49,786 nucleotides of DNA. Origin: Streptomyces sp. NRRL S-87 (GTDB lineage Bacteria; Actinomycetota; Actinomycetes; Streptomycetales; Streptomycetaceae). Each line of letters begins with the position of its first letter. The first letter of the stretch is position 1. The notes below the pieces were generated by a model, which had not been told where the DNA came from, did no database searches, and saw only the letters and a list, made by a program, of their open reading frames with translations. A program made the translations under genes and the position numbers. Location of the stretch: contig NZ_JOGB01000050.1 in the NCBI RefSeq assembly GCF_000719335.1, forward strand, positions 1-49,786, written 5' to 3'. Shown here one piece after another: positions 6,604 through 14,757 of the stretch.

Positions 6604-8337
6604 CTACAGGAAGTACAGGCGGTTCAGGGCGATCGAGTCGGCGGCCGGCGACTGCAGCGGGCTGCCGTCGAGGGTGACCAGGCCGCTGGTGCGGTCCACG
6701 TCGACCGCGCCCACCCGGGAGTTGAGGAGCAGGTCCTTCGGGCCGATGCCGCGGGTGCCGCGGACGGCGACCCGGCGGCGCCGGGTGGGCATCTCGTCCG
6801 AGCCCAGCGCGGCGGCCGCGGCGGAGACGAACGCGACCGAGATGTCCGCGGCCGTGGCCCCGTACGCGCCGAACTGCGGTCCGAGGACGAGGGGTTCGCA
6901 GGTGTCGGTGGCGGCGTTGGGGTCGCCGGTGACGCCGTAGGCGGGGAAGCCGGACTTCAGCACGAGCTGGGGCTTGGCGCCGAAGAACTGGGGGCGCCAC
7001 AGGACGATGTCGGCGAGCTTGCCGACCTCGATGGAGCCGATCTCGTGGGCCAGGCCGTGGGCGAGGGCCGGGTTGATGGTGAGCTTGGCGATGTAGCGCA
7101 GGACGCGGGCGTTGTCGTCGCCCTCGCCGTCGCCGTCCAGCGGGCCGAGCTCGGCCTTCATCTTGGCGGCCATGGCGAAGGTGCGGCGGACGGTCTCACC
7201 GGCCCGGCCCATGCCCTGGGCGTCGGAGGAGGTGATGCCGATCGCCCCGAGGTCGTGCAGCACGTCCTCGGCGCCCATGGTCCCGGCGCGGATGCGGTCG
7301 CGGGCCATGGCGGCGTCACCGGGCAGGTCCGGCTTGAGGTCGTGGACGGAGACGATCATCCCGTAGTGCTCGGCGACCGCGTCGCGGCCGAAGGGCAGGG
7401 TCGGGTTGGTCGAGGAGCCGATGACGTTCGGCACGCCCGCCATCTTCAGCACGTTGGGGACGTGGCCGCCGCCGCAGCCCTCGATGTGGAAGGCGTGGAT
7501 CGTCCGGCCTTCGAGCACCTTCAGGGTGTCCTCGACGGAGAGGCACTCGTTCAGGCCGTCGGAGTGGAGGGCGACCTGGACGTCGTGCTCCTCGGCGACG
7601 CGCAGGGCGGTGTCCAGGGCGCGGGTGTGGGCGCCCATGTCCTCGTGGACCTTGAAGCCGGACGCGCCTCCCTCGGCGAGGGCCTCCACCAGCGGCGCGG
7701 CGTCCGAGGACGAACCACGGGCCAGGAAGCCGATGTTCACCGGCCACGCGTCGAAGGCGTTGAAGGCGTGCTTGAGCGCCCACGGGGAGTTGACCCCGAC
7801 GCCCCAGACGGGTCCGAACTCCTGGCCGATGATCGTGGTGACGCCCGCGGCGAGCGAGGCCTCCATGACACGCGGGGACAGCAGGTGCACGTGGGTGTCG
7901 ACGGCGCCGGCGGTGGCGATCAGACCCTCGCCGGAGACGATGCTCGTGCCGGTGCCGACGACGACGTCGACGCCGTCGAGGGTGTCGGGGTTGCCGGCCC
8001 GGCCGATGGCGTGGATGCGGCCCTCGCGGATGCCGATCGACACCTTGCGGATGCCGAGCACCGCGTCGATCACCAGCACGTTGCTGATGACGACGTCGCA
8101 GGTCTCGCGGACCGCGGCCGCCTTCAGGTGCAGCCCGTCGCGGGCGGTCTTGCCGAAGCCGGCCAGGAACTCGTCGCCGGGCTTCTGCGCGTCGGACTCG
8201 ACCCGTACGGTCAGCCCGGAGTCGCCCAGCCGGACCCGGTCGCCGGCGCGCGGGCCGAAGACGGCCGCGTACTCGTGCGGGTCGATGTGGCGGCTGCCGG
8301 GGGCGCAGTGGTCGCTGTGCCTGCTGGGCCTGCTCAT
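6604..8337 (-). CDS. ureC: Urease alpha subunit-like amidohydrolase (divergent, orphan cluster)
   Basis: 577 residues, close to the usual UreC length (about 570). Nickel-site residues are retained: H149 and H151 (DTHVHL), K229 (to be carbamylated) and H231 in GFKVHEDMG, H258 (ALHSD), H284 (AFHIEG) and D372 (TSSDAQGMGR). The flap His is kept (H332) but the conserved flap Cys before it is V331 (MIVSVHDLKPDLP instead of MVCHHLDPDIP), and HEDWG reads HEDMG. Its ATG overlaps the ureAB stop by 4 nt (ATGA), indicating translational coupling. No ureD, E, F or G accessory gene is present in the window, so activation would need genes elsewhere. Substrate may be urea or a related amide. Confidence 0.88.
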   Translation of the reverse strand: MSRPSRHSDHCAPGSRHIDPHEYAAVFGPRAGDRVRLGDSGLTVRVESDAQKPGDEFLAGFGKTARDGLHLKAAAVRETCDVVISNVLVIDAVLGIRKVSIGIREGRIHAIGRAGNPDTLDGVDVVVGTGTSIVSGEGLIATAGAVDTHVHLLSPRVMEASLAAGVTTIIGQEFGPVWGVGVNSPWALKHAFNAFDAWPVNIGFLARGSSSDAAPLVEALAEGGASGFKVHEDMGAHTRALDTALRVAEEHDVQVALHSDGLNECLSVEDTLKVLEGRTIHAFHIEGCGGGHVPNVLKMAGVPNVIGSSTNPTLPFGRDAVAEHYGMIVSVHDLKPDLPGDAAMARDRIRAGTMGAEDVLHDLGAIGITSSDAQGMGRAGETVRRTFAMAAKMKAELGPLDGDGEGDDNARVLRYIAKLTINPALAHGLAHEIGSIEVGKLADIVLWRPQFFGAKPQLVLKSGFPAYGVTGDPNAATDTCEPLVLGPQFGAYGATAADISVAFVSAAAAALGSDEMPTRRRRVAVRGTRGIGPKDLLLNSRVGAVDVDRTSGLVTLDGSPLQSPAADSIALNRLYFL

Positions 8338-9029
8338 CGCCGGTCCTCCTTCACTCCCAGGTAGCCGCACGCGGCGGCGCGGCGCAGGGCCTCTTCCTTC
8401 GCTCCCGGCGCGTCGAGCGGTCCGTCGACCAGGCCCGCGAAGCCGATGGCGATCCGGTCGCCGCCGATCGGTACGAGCCCCACCTCGGCCTCGCCGAGCG
8501 GGTCGAAGCGGACCGAGGAGCCGGCGGGAACGCACAGCCGCATGCCGTAGGCCGCGGCGCGGTCGAAGTCCAGTCGGGGGTTGGCCTCGAAGAAGTGGAA
8601 GTGCGAGGTCACGCTCACCGGCACCGTCGCCGTGTTGCGCACGGGCAGGGTGACGGCCGGCTCGGGCGCCGGGGTCTCGGGGCCGGGTACGACCGCACCG
8701 GGGGCGTCGGCGCCGAGGCCGGCGGCGCCCTTGATGGGCGCGGACACCACGGCCAGCCGGGAGCCGTCGTCGAAGACGGCCTCGACGTGCACCTCGGTCA
8801 CCACGTCGGCGACGCCGGGCAGCACGTCCTCGGGGCCGAGCACGCTGCGGGCGGCCTCGATGGCCTCGGCCAGCCGCTTTCCGTCGCGGGCGGCCTCGCA
8901 GACCGTGTCGGCGATCAGGGCCGTGGCCTCGGGAACGTTGAGTCTCAGGCCGCGGGCCCGGCGGGCCCGGGCCAGTTCCGCGGCGCCGAAGAGCAGCAGC
9001 CGGTCGCGCTCCGTGGGAGTCAGTCGCAC
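8334..9029 (-). CDS. ureAB: Fused urease gamma-beta subunit
   Basis: 231 residues. Residues 1-100 match UreA (VRLTPTERDRLLLFGAAELARARRARGLRLNVPEA, then EVHVEAVFDDGSRL), a Pro/Ala/Gly linker runs about 101-125, and the remainder matches UreB (SHFHFFEANPRLDFDRAAAYGMRL and IGFAGLVDGPLD). Gamma-beta fusions occur in Helicobacter and some actinomycetes. The GTG at 9029 is preferred: GGAGG lies 8 nt upstream and UreA proteins normally begin with the RLTPTE stretch. A TTG five codons upstream is possible but overlaps the ribosome site. First gene of the ureAB-ureC-aguA-tetR unit, with its promoter and operator immediately upstream. Confidence 0.9.
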   Translation of the reverse strand: MRLTPTERDRLLLFGAAELARARRARGLRLNVPEATALIADTVCEAARDGKRLAEAIEAARSVLGPEDVLPGVADVVTEVHVEAVFDDGSRLAVVSAPIKGAAGLGADAPGAVVPGPETPAPEPAVTLPVRNTATVPVSVTSHFHFFEANPRLDFDRAAAYGMRLCVPAGSSVRFDPLGEAEVGLVPIGGDRIAIGFAGLVDGPLDAPGAKEEALRRAAACGYLGVKEDRR

Positions 9030-9048
9030 GACGTCCACCTCCAAGGGT

Positions 9049-9087
9049 TTAGAGCATCACTCTAACTCTTCATTTCGTTGGCGTGAA
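9049..9087 (-). promoter_or_regulatory. ureAB promoter with operator on the -10
   Basis: On the minus strand TTCACG (9087-9082), a 17-nt spacer and TAGAGT (9064-9059) form a promoter. The -10 lies inside the perfect dyad TTAGAG-TGATG-CTCTAA (9065-9049). A protein bound there would block RNA polymerase directly. The TetR encoded at the end of the operon is the obvious candidate, by inference. Confidence 0.65.
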
Positions 9088-9090
9088 TCA

Positions 9091-9119
9091 TTGACCTGAC
9101 AGCAGACCTGAGTCACATT
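9091..9119 (+). promoter_or_regulatory. Promoter of the NCS1 transporter gene
   Basis: TTGACC (9091-9096), 17-nt spacer, CACATT (9114-9119). The spacer holds a direct repeat, GACCTGA at 9093 and 9105. It is separate from the ureAB dyad, so shared control is not certain. Confidence 0.45.
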
Positions 9120-9221
9120 GAGTGTCGTTCAAAGAAAAACGGAACCCTGACGTCCGCCGGGGTGCCGTCCGTCACCGGAATGCGACCGTCCCCGTTCCGT
9201 CCTCGCCAGGGAGCGCCCTTC

Positions 9222-10652
9222 ATGCCGATAGAACAGCGCGGAGTCGACACCATCCCCGAGGAAGAGCGCACGAGCGGCCCGCGGGACCTCGTGGCGATCC
9301 TGCTCGGCTCGAACCTCTGCCTCGGCGTGATCGTCTTCGGCTGGCTGCCTCCCTCCTTCGGGCTGGGCTGGTGGCCGTCCGTCACCGCGATCGTGGCCGG
9401 AACGCTCGCCGGAATCGCGGTCACCGCGCCGCTCGCGCTGATCTCGCTGCGCACCGCGACCAACCTGTCGACGTCCTCCGGCGCGCAGTTCGGCGTCCGC
9501 GGCCGCCTGGTCGGCTCGATCGTGGGCCTGCTGCTCTCGCTCGGCTACACCGCCCTGACCCTGTGGATCGGCGGCGACGTGATGGTGGGCGCGCTCTCCC
9601 GGCTCACCGGCCTGCCGAACAGCGGCGTCTCGCGTGCCGTGATGTACGGCGCCCTGGCCGCCTGTACGGTCGTCGGGGCCGTCTTCGGCTACCGGCTGCT
9701 GCTGCGGATGAGCAAGGTGCTGTCGATCGGGATGGTGATCCTCCTCGCGATCGGCGTGTACGCGTACGCCGGCGACTTCACCACCGCCGCCCCGCCGGAC
9801 ACCCCGTACCTGCTGGGCTCCTTCTGGCCGACCTGGCTGCTGGCCGTGGTCGCGGCGGGCCTCAGCGGACCCGTCGCCTTCATCACGCTGCTGGGCGACT
9901 ACACCCGCTACGTCTCCCCGGTCCGGCACAGCTCCCGCACGGTCTTCTGGGCCACCTGCCTCGGCCTGTTCGTCGGCCTGCTGACCCCGCAGCTGTTCGG
10001 CACCTACACCGCCCTGGCGGCCAAGGCCGGACTGGAGTACGCCGCCCCGCTCGTGGCGGCCTCGCCCCTCTGGTACCTCGTGCCGCTGCTGCTGGCCGCC
10101 TCCGCGGGCTCCGTCGGCAACGCCGGCCTGATGCTCTACTCGATGGGCCTGGACCTGGACGCGATCGTGCCCAGGGCCACCCGCACCAAGGCGACCGTGA
10201 TCGCCGCGGCCGTCGCCACCGCCTTCGTCTTCGTCGGCTCCTTCGAGTGGAACGCGCAGGCCGCGATGACCTCGTTCGTGCTGCTGCTCACCGCGATCGG
10301 CACCCCGTGGGCCGTCATCACCCTGATCGGCTTCGTCCGCTGCAGGGGCGTGTACGACGCCGACGCCCTCCAGGTCTTCAACCGGCGCTCGCGCGGCGGC
10401 GTCTACTGGTACCGCGCCGGCTGGAACCTGCCGGCCACCGTCTCCTGGGCGCTGGGCGCCGGGGTGGGCCTGTGCGCCGTCTCCACCACCGTGTACGAGG
10501 GCCCGCTGCTGGCCCTGACCGGCGGGGTGGACTGCAGCTTCGTCCTCTCGGGACTGGTGGGCGGCCTCGCCTACCTGCTCCTGACCGCCCGCTCCTCCGC
10601 GCCCGCGGCCGCCCCTGCACCGGCGGCCGATCCCGTGGAGGCCTCCGCGTGA
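9222..10652 (+). CDS. NCS1 family nucleobase/hydantoin-type permease
   Basis: 476 residues with about 12 hydrophobic helices and the nucleobase-cation-symport-1 look: GPRDLVAILLGSNLCLGVIVFGW in TM1, LSTSSGAQFGVRGRLVGS between TM2 and TM3, GPVAFITLLGDYTRY in TM6. NCS1 carriers import cytosine, purines, hydantoins, allantoin or thiamine with H+ or Na+. ATG at 9222 is chosen because AGGGAG lies 8 nt upstream. It is divergent from ureAB across 192 bp holding the dyad operator, which suggests that it supplies a nitrogen compound to the urease/agmatine deiminase unit. The cargo cannot be read from the sequence. A strong bidirectional terminator follows. Confidence 0.85.
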   Translation: MPIEQRGVDTIPEEERTSGPRDLVAILLGSNLCLGVIVFGWLPPSFGLGWWPSVTAIVAGTLAGIAVTAPLALISLRTATNLSTSSGAQFGVRGRLVGSIVGLLLSLGYTALTLWIGGDVMVGALSRLTGLPNSGVSRAVMYGALAACTVVGAVFGYRLLLRMSKVLSIGMVILLAIGVYAYAGDFTTAAPPDTPYLLGSFWPTWLLAVVAAGLSGPVAFITLLGDYTRYVSPVRHSSRTVFWATCLGLFVGLLTPQLFGTYTALAAKAGLEYAAPLVAASPLWYLVPLLLAASAGSVGNAGLMLYSMGLDLDAIVPRATRTKATVIAAAVATAFVFVGSFEWNAQAAMTSFVLLLTAIGTPWAVITLIGFVRCRGVYDADALQVFNRRSRGGVYWYRAGWNLPATVSWALGAGVGLCAVSTTVYEGPLLALTGGVDCSFVLSGLVGGLAYLLLTARSSAPAAAPAPAADPVEASA

Positions 10653-10735
10653 CCGACTGACACGGTCGCGCCGGGCGTCCCGCCACACGGCACGGACGCC
10701 CGAACCCCCGCGGCCGGCCCTCACCGGCCACGGAA

Positions 10736-10772
10736 AAGGCCCGCCCCCGGATCCTCACCGGGGGCGGGCCTT
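10736..10772. terminator. Strong bidirectional terminator between the transporter gene and ilvE
   Basis: A perfect 15-bp stem, AAGGCCCGCCCCCGG with its complement, closes the loop ATCCTCA. AA and TT at the ends make it suitable for both convergent genes. Confidence 0.85.
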
Positions 10773-10809
10773 CGTATGTCCGTACGACGGGTGGCGTCGT
10801 ACCCGCGGA

Positions 10810-11895
<1,086 letters not shown>

Positions 11896-11955
11896 GAGTG
11901 CTAGTCCTTCACCGGTTGTGTGTGACGGACCGCGCTCACGCCGTACGGGACTGCA

Positions 11956-11978
11956 GGACGTCCGGCCTGAGGACGTCC
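11956..11978. promoter_or_regulatory. ilvE leader element GGACGTCC-N7-GGACGTCC
   Basis: Two copies of the self-complementary octamer GGACGTCC separated by 7 nt lie about 60 nt upstream of the ilvE start. As DNA it is an operator-like inverted repeat; as RNA it forms an 8-bp hairpin with a 7-nt loop. A GATAAT hexamer on the minus strand (12016-12011) is a likely -10, placing the element in the untranslated leader. The core ACGTCC-N7-GGACGT recurs upstream of leuB. Beyond this element and the leuB terminator, the 314-nt gap 11896-12209 shows no gene. Confidence 0.55.
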
Positions 11979-12093
11979 GCGCATTCCCGCATGCCGCGGC
12001 CCCACGTTCGATTATCGCGCGGGGGCCGCCTGCGGAGAAACGGGTGGTGGCGGTCCGGGGAAGATGGTGGCACCCGGGGACCGCAAAGGAGAA

Positions 12094-12126
12094 GCCGCCG
12101 GGGCCCGTGGAGAGCGACCCGGCGGC
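12094..12126 (-). terminator. leuB terminator
   Basis: GCCGCCGGG and CCCGGCGGC form a 9-bp stem with a 15-nt loop. On the minus strand it is followed by TTCTCCTTT, about 85 nt after the leuB stop. Confidence 0.65.
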
Positions 12127-12209
12127 TGTTCACCTGGATCGTGCGGTCCGCGCGCCCTGGTCTTTCGTACGGGCGCGCGGACTGGAGTGGATCGGGGTGG
12201 GCGGCCGGG

Positions 12210-13250
12210 TCAGCCGGCTACTCGGGCGGCGAGCGCGTCGCCGATCTGGTCCGTGCTGCGGAACGTGCCGTCGCGCTCCGCGAGGTCGGCGGAGACGGCG
12301 TCCTCGATGCGGGCGGCCCGGTCCTCGTGGCCGAGGTGGCGCAGCAGCAGGGCGACCGACAGGATCGTCGCGGTCGGGTCGGCCTTGCCGGTGCCGGCGA
12401 TGTCCGGGGCCGAGCCGTGGACGGGCTCGAACATGGACGGGAAGGCGCCGGTGGGGTTGATGTTGCCGGAGGCGGCCAGGCCGATGCCCCCGGTCACGGC
12501 CGCGGCCAGGTCGGTGAGGATGTCGCCGAAGAGGTTGTCCGTGACGATGACGTCGAAGCGCTCGGGCTGCGTGACGAAGAAGATCGTCGCGGCGTCGACG
12601 TGCAGGTAGTCGGTGGTGACCTCGGGGTACTCCTGGCCGACCTTGTCGAAGATGTTCTTCCACATGTGGCCCGCGTACACGAGCACGTTGTTCTTGTGGA
12701 CGAGGGTCAGCTTCTTGCGGGGGCGGGCGTCGGCGCGCTCGTACGCGTCCCGGACCACCCGCTCGACACCGTAGGCGGTGTTGACGCTGACCTCGGTGGC
12801 CACCTCGGCGGGGGTGCCGGTGCGCAGGGAGCCGCCGTTGCCGGTGTACGGGCCCTCGGTGCCCTCGCGGACCACGACGAAGTCGATCTCCGGACGGCCG
12901 GCCAGCGGGGTGGCCGTGTTCGGGAACAGCTTCGAGGGCCGCAGGTTGATGTAGTGGTCGAAGGCGAACCGGAGCTTGAGCAGCAGGCCACGCTCGAGCA
13001 CGCCGGAGGGGACCGAGGGGTCTCCGATGGCGCCGAGCAGGATGGCGTCGTGCTGCTTGAGGGACTCGAGCTCCGCGTCCGGGAGGGTCTCACCCGTGCG
13101 GTGCCAGCGCCGGGCGCCGAGGTCGTACTCCTTGGTCTCCAGCTTCACGTCCTGCGGCAGGACGGCGGAGAGGACCTTGAGGCCCTGCGCCACGACTTCC
13201 TGGCCGATGCCGTCGCCGGGGATCACTGCGAGATTGATGCTGGTCGACAT
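12210..13250 (-). CDS. leuB: 3-isopropylmalate dehydrogenase
   Basis: 346 residues of the isocitrate/isopropylmalate dehydrogenase family. It oxidises 3-isopropylmalate in leucine synthesis and the methylmalate intermediate of the citramalate route. The NAD-dependent fold is marked by [13 protein letters not shown] (8-20), the substrate-binding [15 protein letters not shown] stretch, [13 protein letters not shown] and [15 protein letters not shown] (catalytic Asp cluster), and [20 protein letters not shown] for NAD contact. ATG at 13250; AAGGAG upstream is somewhat distant (12 nt). A small gene lies 114 nt upstream on the same strand. In that gap sits a 14-bp inverted repeat (13281-13315), so leuB has its own control element or a stable mRNA hairpin. 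Confidence 0.95.
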   Translation of the reverse strand: MSTSINLAVIPGDGIGQEVVAQGLKVLSAVLPQDVKLETKEYDLGARRWHRTGETLPDAELESLKQHDAILLGAIGDPSVPSGVLERGLLLKLRFAFDHYINLRPSKLFPNTATPLAGRPEIDFVVVREGTEGPYTGNGGSLRTGTPAEVATEVSVNTAYGVERVVRDAYERADARPRKKLTLVHKNNVLVYAGHMWKNIFDKVGQEYPEVTTDYLHVDAATIFFVTQPERFDVIVTDNLFGDILTDLAAAVTGGIGLAASGNINPTGAFPSMFEPVHGSAPDIAGTGKADPTATILSVALLLRHLGHEDRAARIEDAVSADLAERDGTFRSTDQIGDALAARVAG

Positions 13251-13280
13251 GACGGCACCGTACTCCTTGTCCCATCCGCT

Positions 13281-13315
13281 GACACATCACGTCCAACATC
13301 CGGACGTGACGTGTC
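13281..13315. promoter_or_regulatory. leuB leader inverted repeat with ACGTCC-N7-GGACGT core
   Basis: The 14-nt arms GACACATCACGTCC (13281-13294) and GGACGTGACGTGTC (13302-13315) differ at one position, which in minus-strand RNA becomes a G-U pair. The result is a complete 14-bp stem with a 7-nt loop, ending about 14 nt before the leuB ribosome site. The core is the same as in the ilvE leader. Confidence 0.6.
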
Positions 13316-13364
13316 TTCGCACAAGGTGCGGCGGAGGTGTCGGTCTGCGGGGCTGCGGCCGGCG

Positions 13365-13505
13365 TCAGTGGCCGGTCACGCCGCCGTTGTCCCGACGGTC
13401 CAGGGCGCGCTGGAGGGCGGCCGCGGCGTTCTTGCGGTCGGCGTCGGGAGAGGCGGCGGAGGTGTGACGGACGCGGGCACGGCGGACGGCGGTGACTGCG
13501 GACAT
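13365..13505 (-). CDS. Small basic protein of 46 residues, unknown function
   Basis: A short reading frame with clear coding signs. AAGGAG sits 9 nt before the ATG at 13505, third codon positions are nearly all G or C, and the translation begins MSAVTAVRRARVRH, contains DRKNAAAALQRALDRR and ends NGGVTGH. It is Arg/Ala-rich with a predicted amphipathic helix in the second half. I have the impression of similar small conserved Streptomyces proteins, but no function is known to me. It lies 114 nt upstream of leuB on the same strand and may be cotranscribed from the promoter at 13668-13696, unless the leuB hairpin separates them. Confidence 0.7.
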   Translation of the reverse strand: MSAVTAVRRARVRHTSAASPDADRKNAAAALQRALDRRDNGGVTGH

Positions 13506-13667
13506 GGTGATCGACTCCTTGAGATCACGGCGCGGCGGGACCGCGCATGAGGGGGTTCCTTCAAGGCGCCGGAAGGGGCGGGGAGTCGGGCGCCGCAGGG
13601 GTTGCCTGCGCGGGGCGCGCGCTCACGGCCGCCATTCGCTGGATCAGCGAGACGTTCGGCTCCTACA

Positions 13668-13696
13668 AAGCTAGGACAGGTCGCGCTGTATGTCTC
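13668..13696 (-). promoter_or_regulatory. Promoter upstream of the 46-residue protein
   Basis: Minus strand GAGACA (13696-13691), 17-nt spacer, TAGCTT (13673-13668), inside an unusually AT-rich stretch (about 13660-13745). The predicted leader is about 156 nt long with no other gene in it. Confidence 0.5.
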
Positions 13697-13752
13697 TGCA
13701 CTTACTCGGACTTCCTACTATCTGAGACGGCACTTCCCCCGGAAGAGCTCCC

Positions 13753-14655
13753 TCAAGACGCCTGGTGTCCCACCCGCAACTCCCTGATCAGGGCTTTCAC
13801 GGCCAGGGAGGAAGCGGCCTCGGGGGTGGTGACGTAGCCCACGGTGCGGGTCGGGCGGTCGGGTCCGAGGTCCGCGATCGCGACGGAGGCGCTTGCTCCG
13901 TTCAGGGACAGTGCGGGCATGATCGCCATCCCGAGACCCCGCTCGACCATGGCGAGCACCATGCCGTCGTCCTCGGCCTGCACGGTGGCCCGCGGGATCC
14001 AGTCCTGCCGCCGCCACCAGGCCCGGGTGTACGAGCCGCAGTTCTCGTCCCAGTCCACCAGCGGCAGCGCCCTGGGGTCCGGATGGCCGGCCGGGTGCAC
14101 CAGGGAGTACGGCTCCTCGGCGAGCGCGCCGGTCAGCAGCCCCTCCGGGAGCGCGGCCGAGCCGCCCAGGGTCGCGATCCCGATGTCGGCACGGCCCGCC
14201 GCGACCTCGCCCGCGGTACCGGCGCCCAGTTCCCGGACGACCCGCACCTCGGGCTCGACGTCCGGGTGCCGGCGGTGCAGCCGCTCCAGCGCGGGTGGCA
14301 GCAGGTGCAGGGCGGCGCTGCGGAAGGCGGCGACGCGCAGCGGTCCGGCGGCCCGTGGCGGGGCCCCGGCCGGCGCGCGGCCGGCGGAACGGGCGTCGGC
14401 GACGAGGAGGTCGAGCTGGCGCAGCACGCGGCGGGCGTGGCCGGCGGCCAGTTCACCGGCGGGGGTGGGGGCGGCGCCCCGGCGGCCCCGGGTGAAGAGG
14501 ACCGTGCCGATCTTCGCCTCGGTACCGCGGACGGAGTGGGACACCGCCGACTGGGTGAGGCCGAGGGCGACCGCGGCGGCGGTGAAGGAGCCGGTGTCGG
14601 CGACCGCGGCCAGGACCCGCAGTTCCTGGGGGGCGAGTTCGGGCGCGGGGGTCAT
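13753..14655 (-). CDS. LysR family transcriptional regulator
   Basis: 300 residues. The winged HTH is at the N-terminus (LAPQELRVLAAVADTGSFTAAAVALGLTQSAVSHSVRGTEAKIG, about 7-50), then the linker helix and a two-lobed effector domain with LRVAAFRSAALHLLPPALERL and RADIGIATLGG. ATG at 14655 has GGGAG just upstream; the much longer in-frame extension overlaps the divergent oxidoreductase gene and is rejected. It is divergent from the MDR oxidoreductase, with a 15-bp palindrome between them, so it most likely controls that gene and itself. The effector is unknown. Confidence 0.9.
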   Translation of the reverse strand: MTPAPELAPQELRVLAAVADTGSFTAAAVALGLTQSAVSHSVRGTEAKIGTVLFTRGRRGAAPTPAGELAAGHARRVLRQLDLLVADARSAGRAPAGAPPRAAGPLRVAAFRSAALHLLPPALERLHRRHPDVEPEVRVVRELGAGTAGEVAAGRADIGIATLGGSAALPEGLLTGALAEEPYSLVHPAGHPDPRALPLVDWDENCGSYTRAWWRRQDWIPRATVQAEDDGMVLAMVERGLGMAIMPALSLNGASASVAIADLGPDRPTRTVGYVTTPEAASSLAVKALIRELRVGHQAS

Positions 14656-14676
14656 GGGAGGCTCCCACCTCGTCGT

Positions 14677-14691
14677 ATGAGCAGTGCTCAT
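14677..14691. promoter_or_regulatory. LysR-type operator ATGAGCA-G-TGCTCAT
   Basis: A perfect 15-bp palindrome containing the T-N11-A motif of LysR sites, 22 bp from the LysR start and about 54 bp upstream of the oxidoreductase -10. The position fits a regulatory binding site for the divergent pair. Confidence 0.65.
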
Positions 14692-14744
14692 GGATCTCGT
14701 GCTGCCATGAGGCCAACCCCCTGCTTCCGTCCGCCATTCCTTCC

Positions 14745-14750
14745 TAGCGT
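14745..14750 (+). promoter_or_regulatory. -10 element TAGCGT of a leaderless oxidoreductase mRNA
   Basis: The hexamer ends exactly 7 nt before the ATG at 14758 and no Shine-Dalgarno sequence is present, so transcription probably starts at the start codon. No good -35 is visible, consistent with an activator. Confidence 0.55.
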
Positions 14751-14757
14751 CGTGCCC

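Noticed and set aside
4630..8364. Open frame of 1244 codons on the plus strand, and similar very long frames at 16478-19774, 39441-43046 and 43964-47695
   Set aside because: They are antisense or shifted shadows of genes with clear families; their translations are low-complexity Gly/Ala/Arg/Val strings typical of high-GC DNA.
13560..13640. Extra small genes between the 46-residue protein and the LysR gene
   Set aside because: Frames there lack ribosome sites and the segment is better explained as a long leader from the promoter at 13668-13696.
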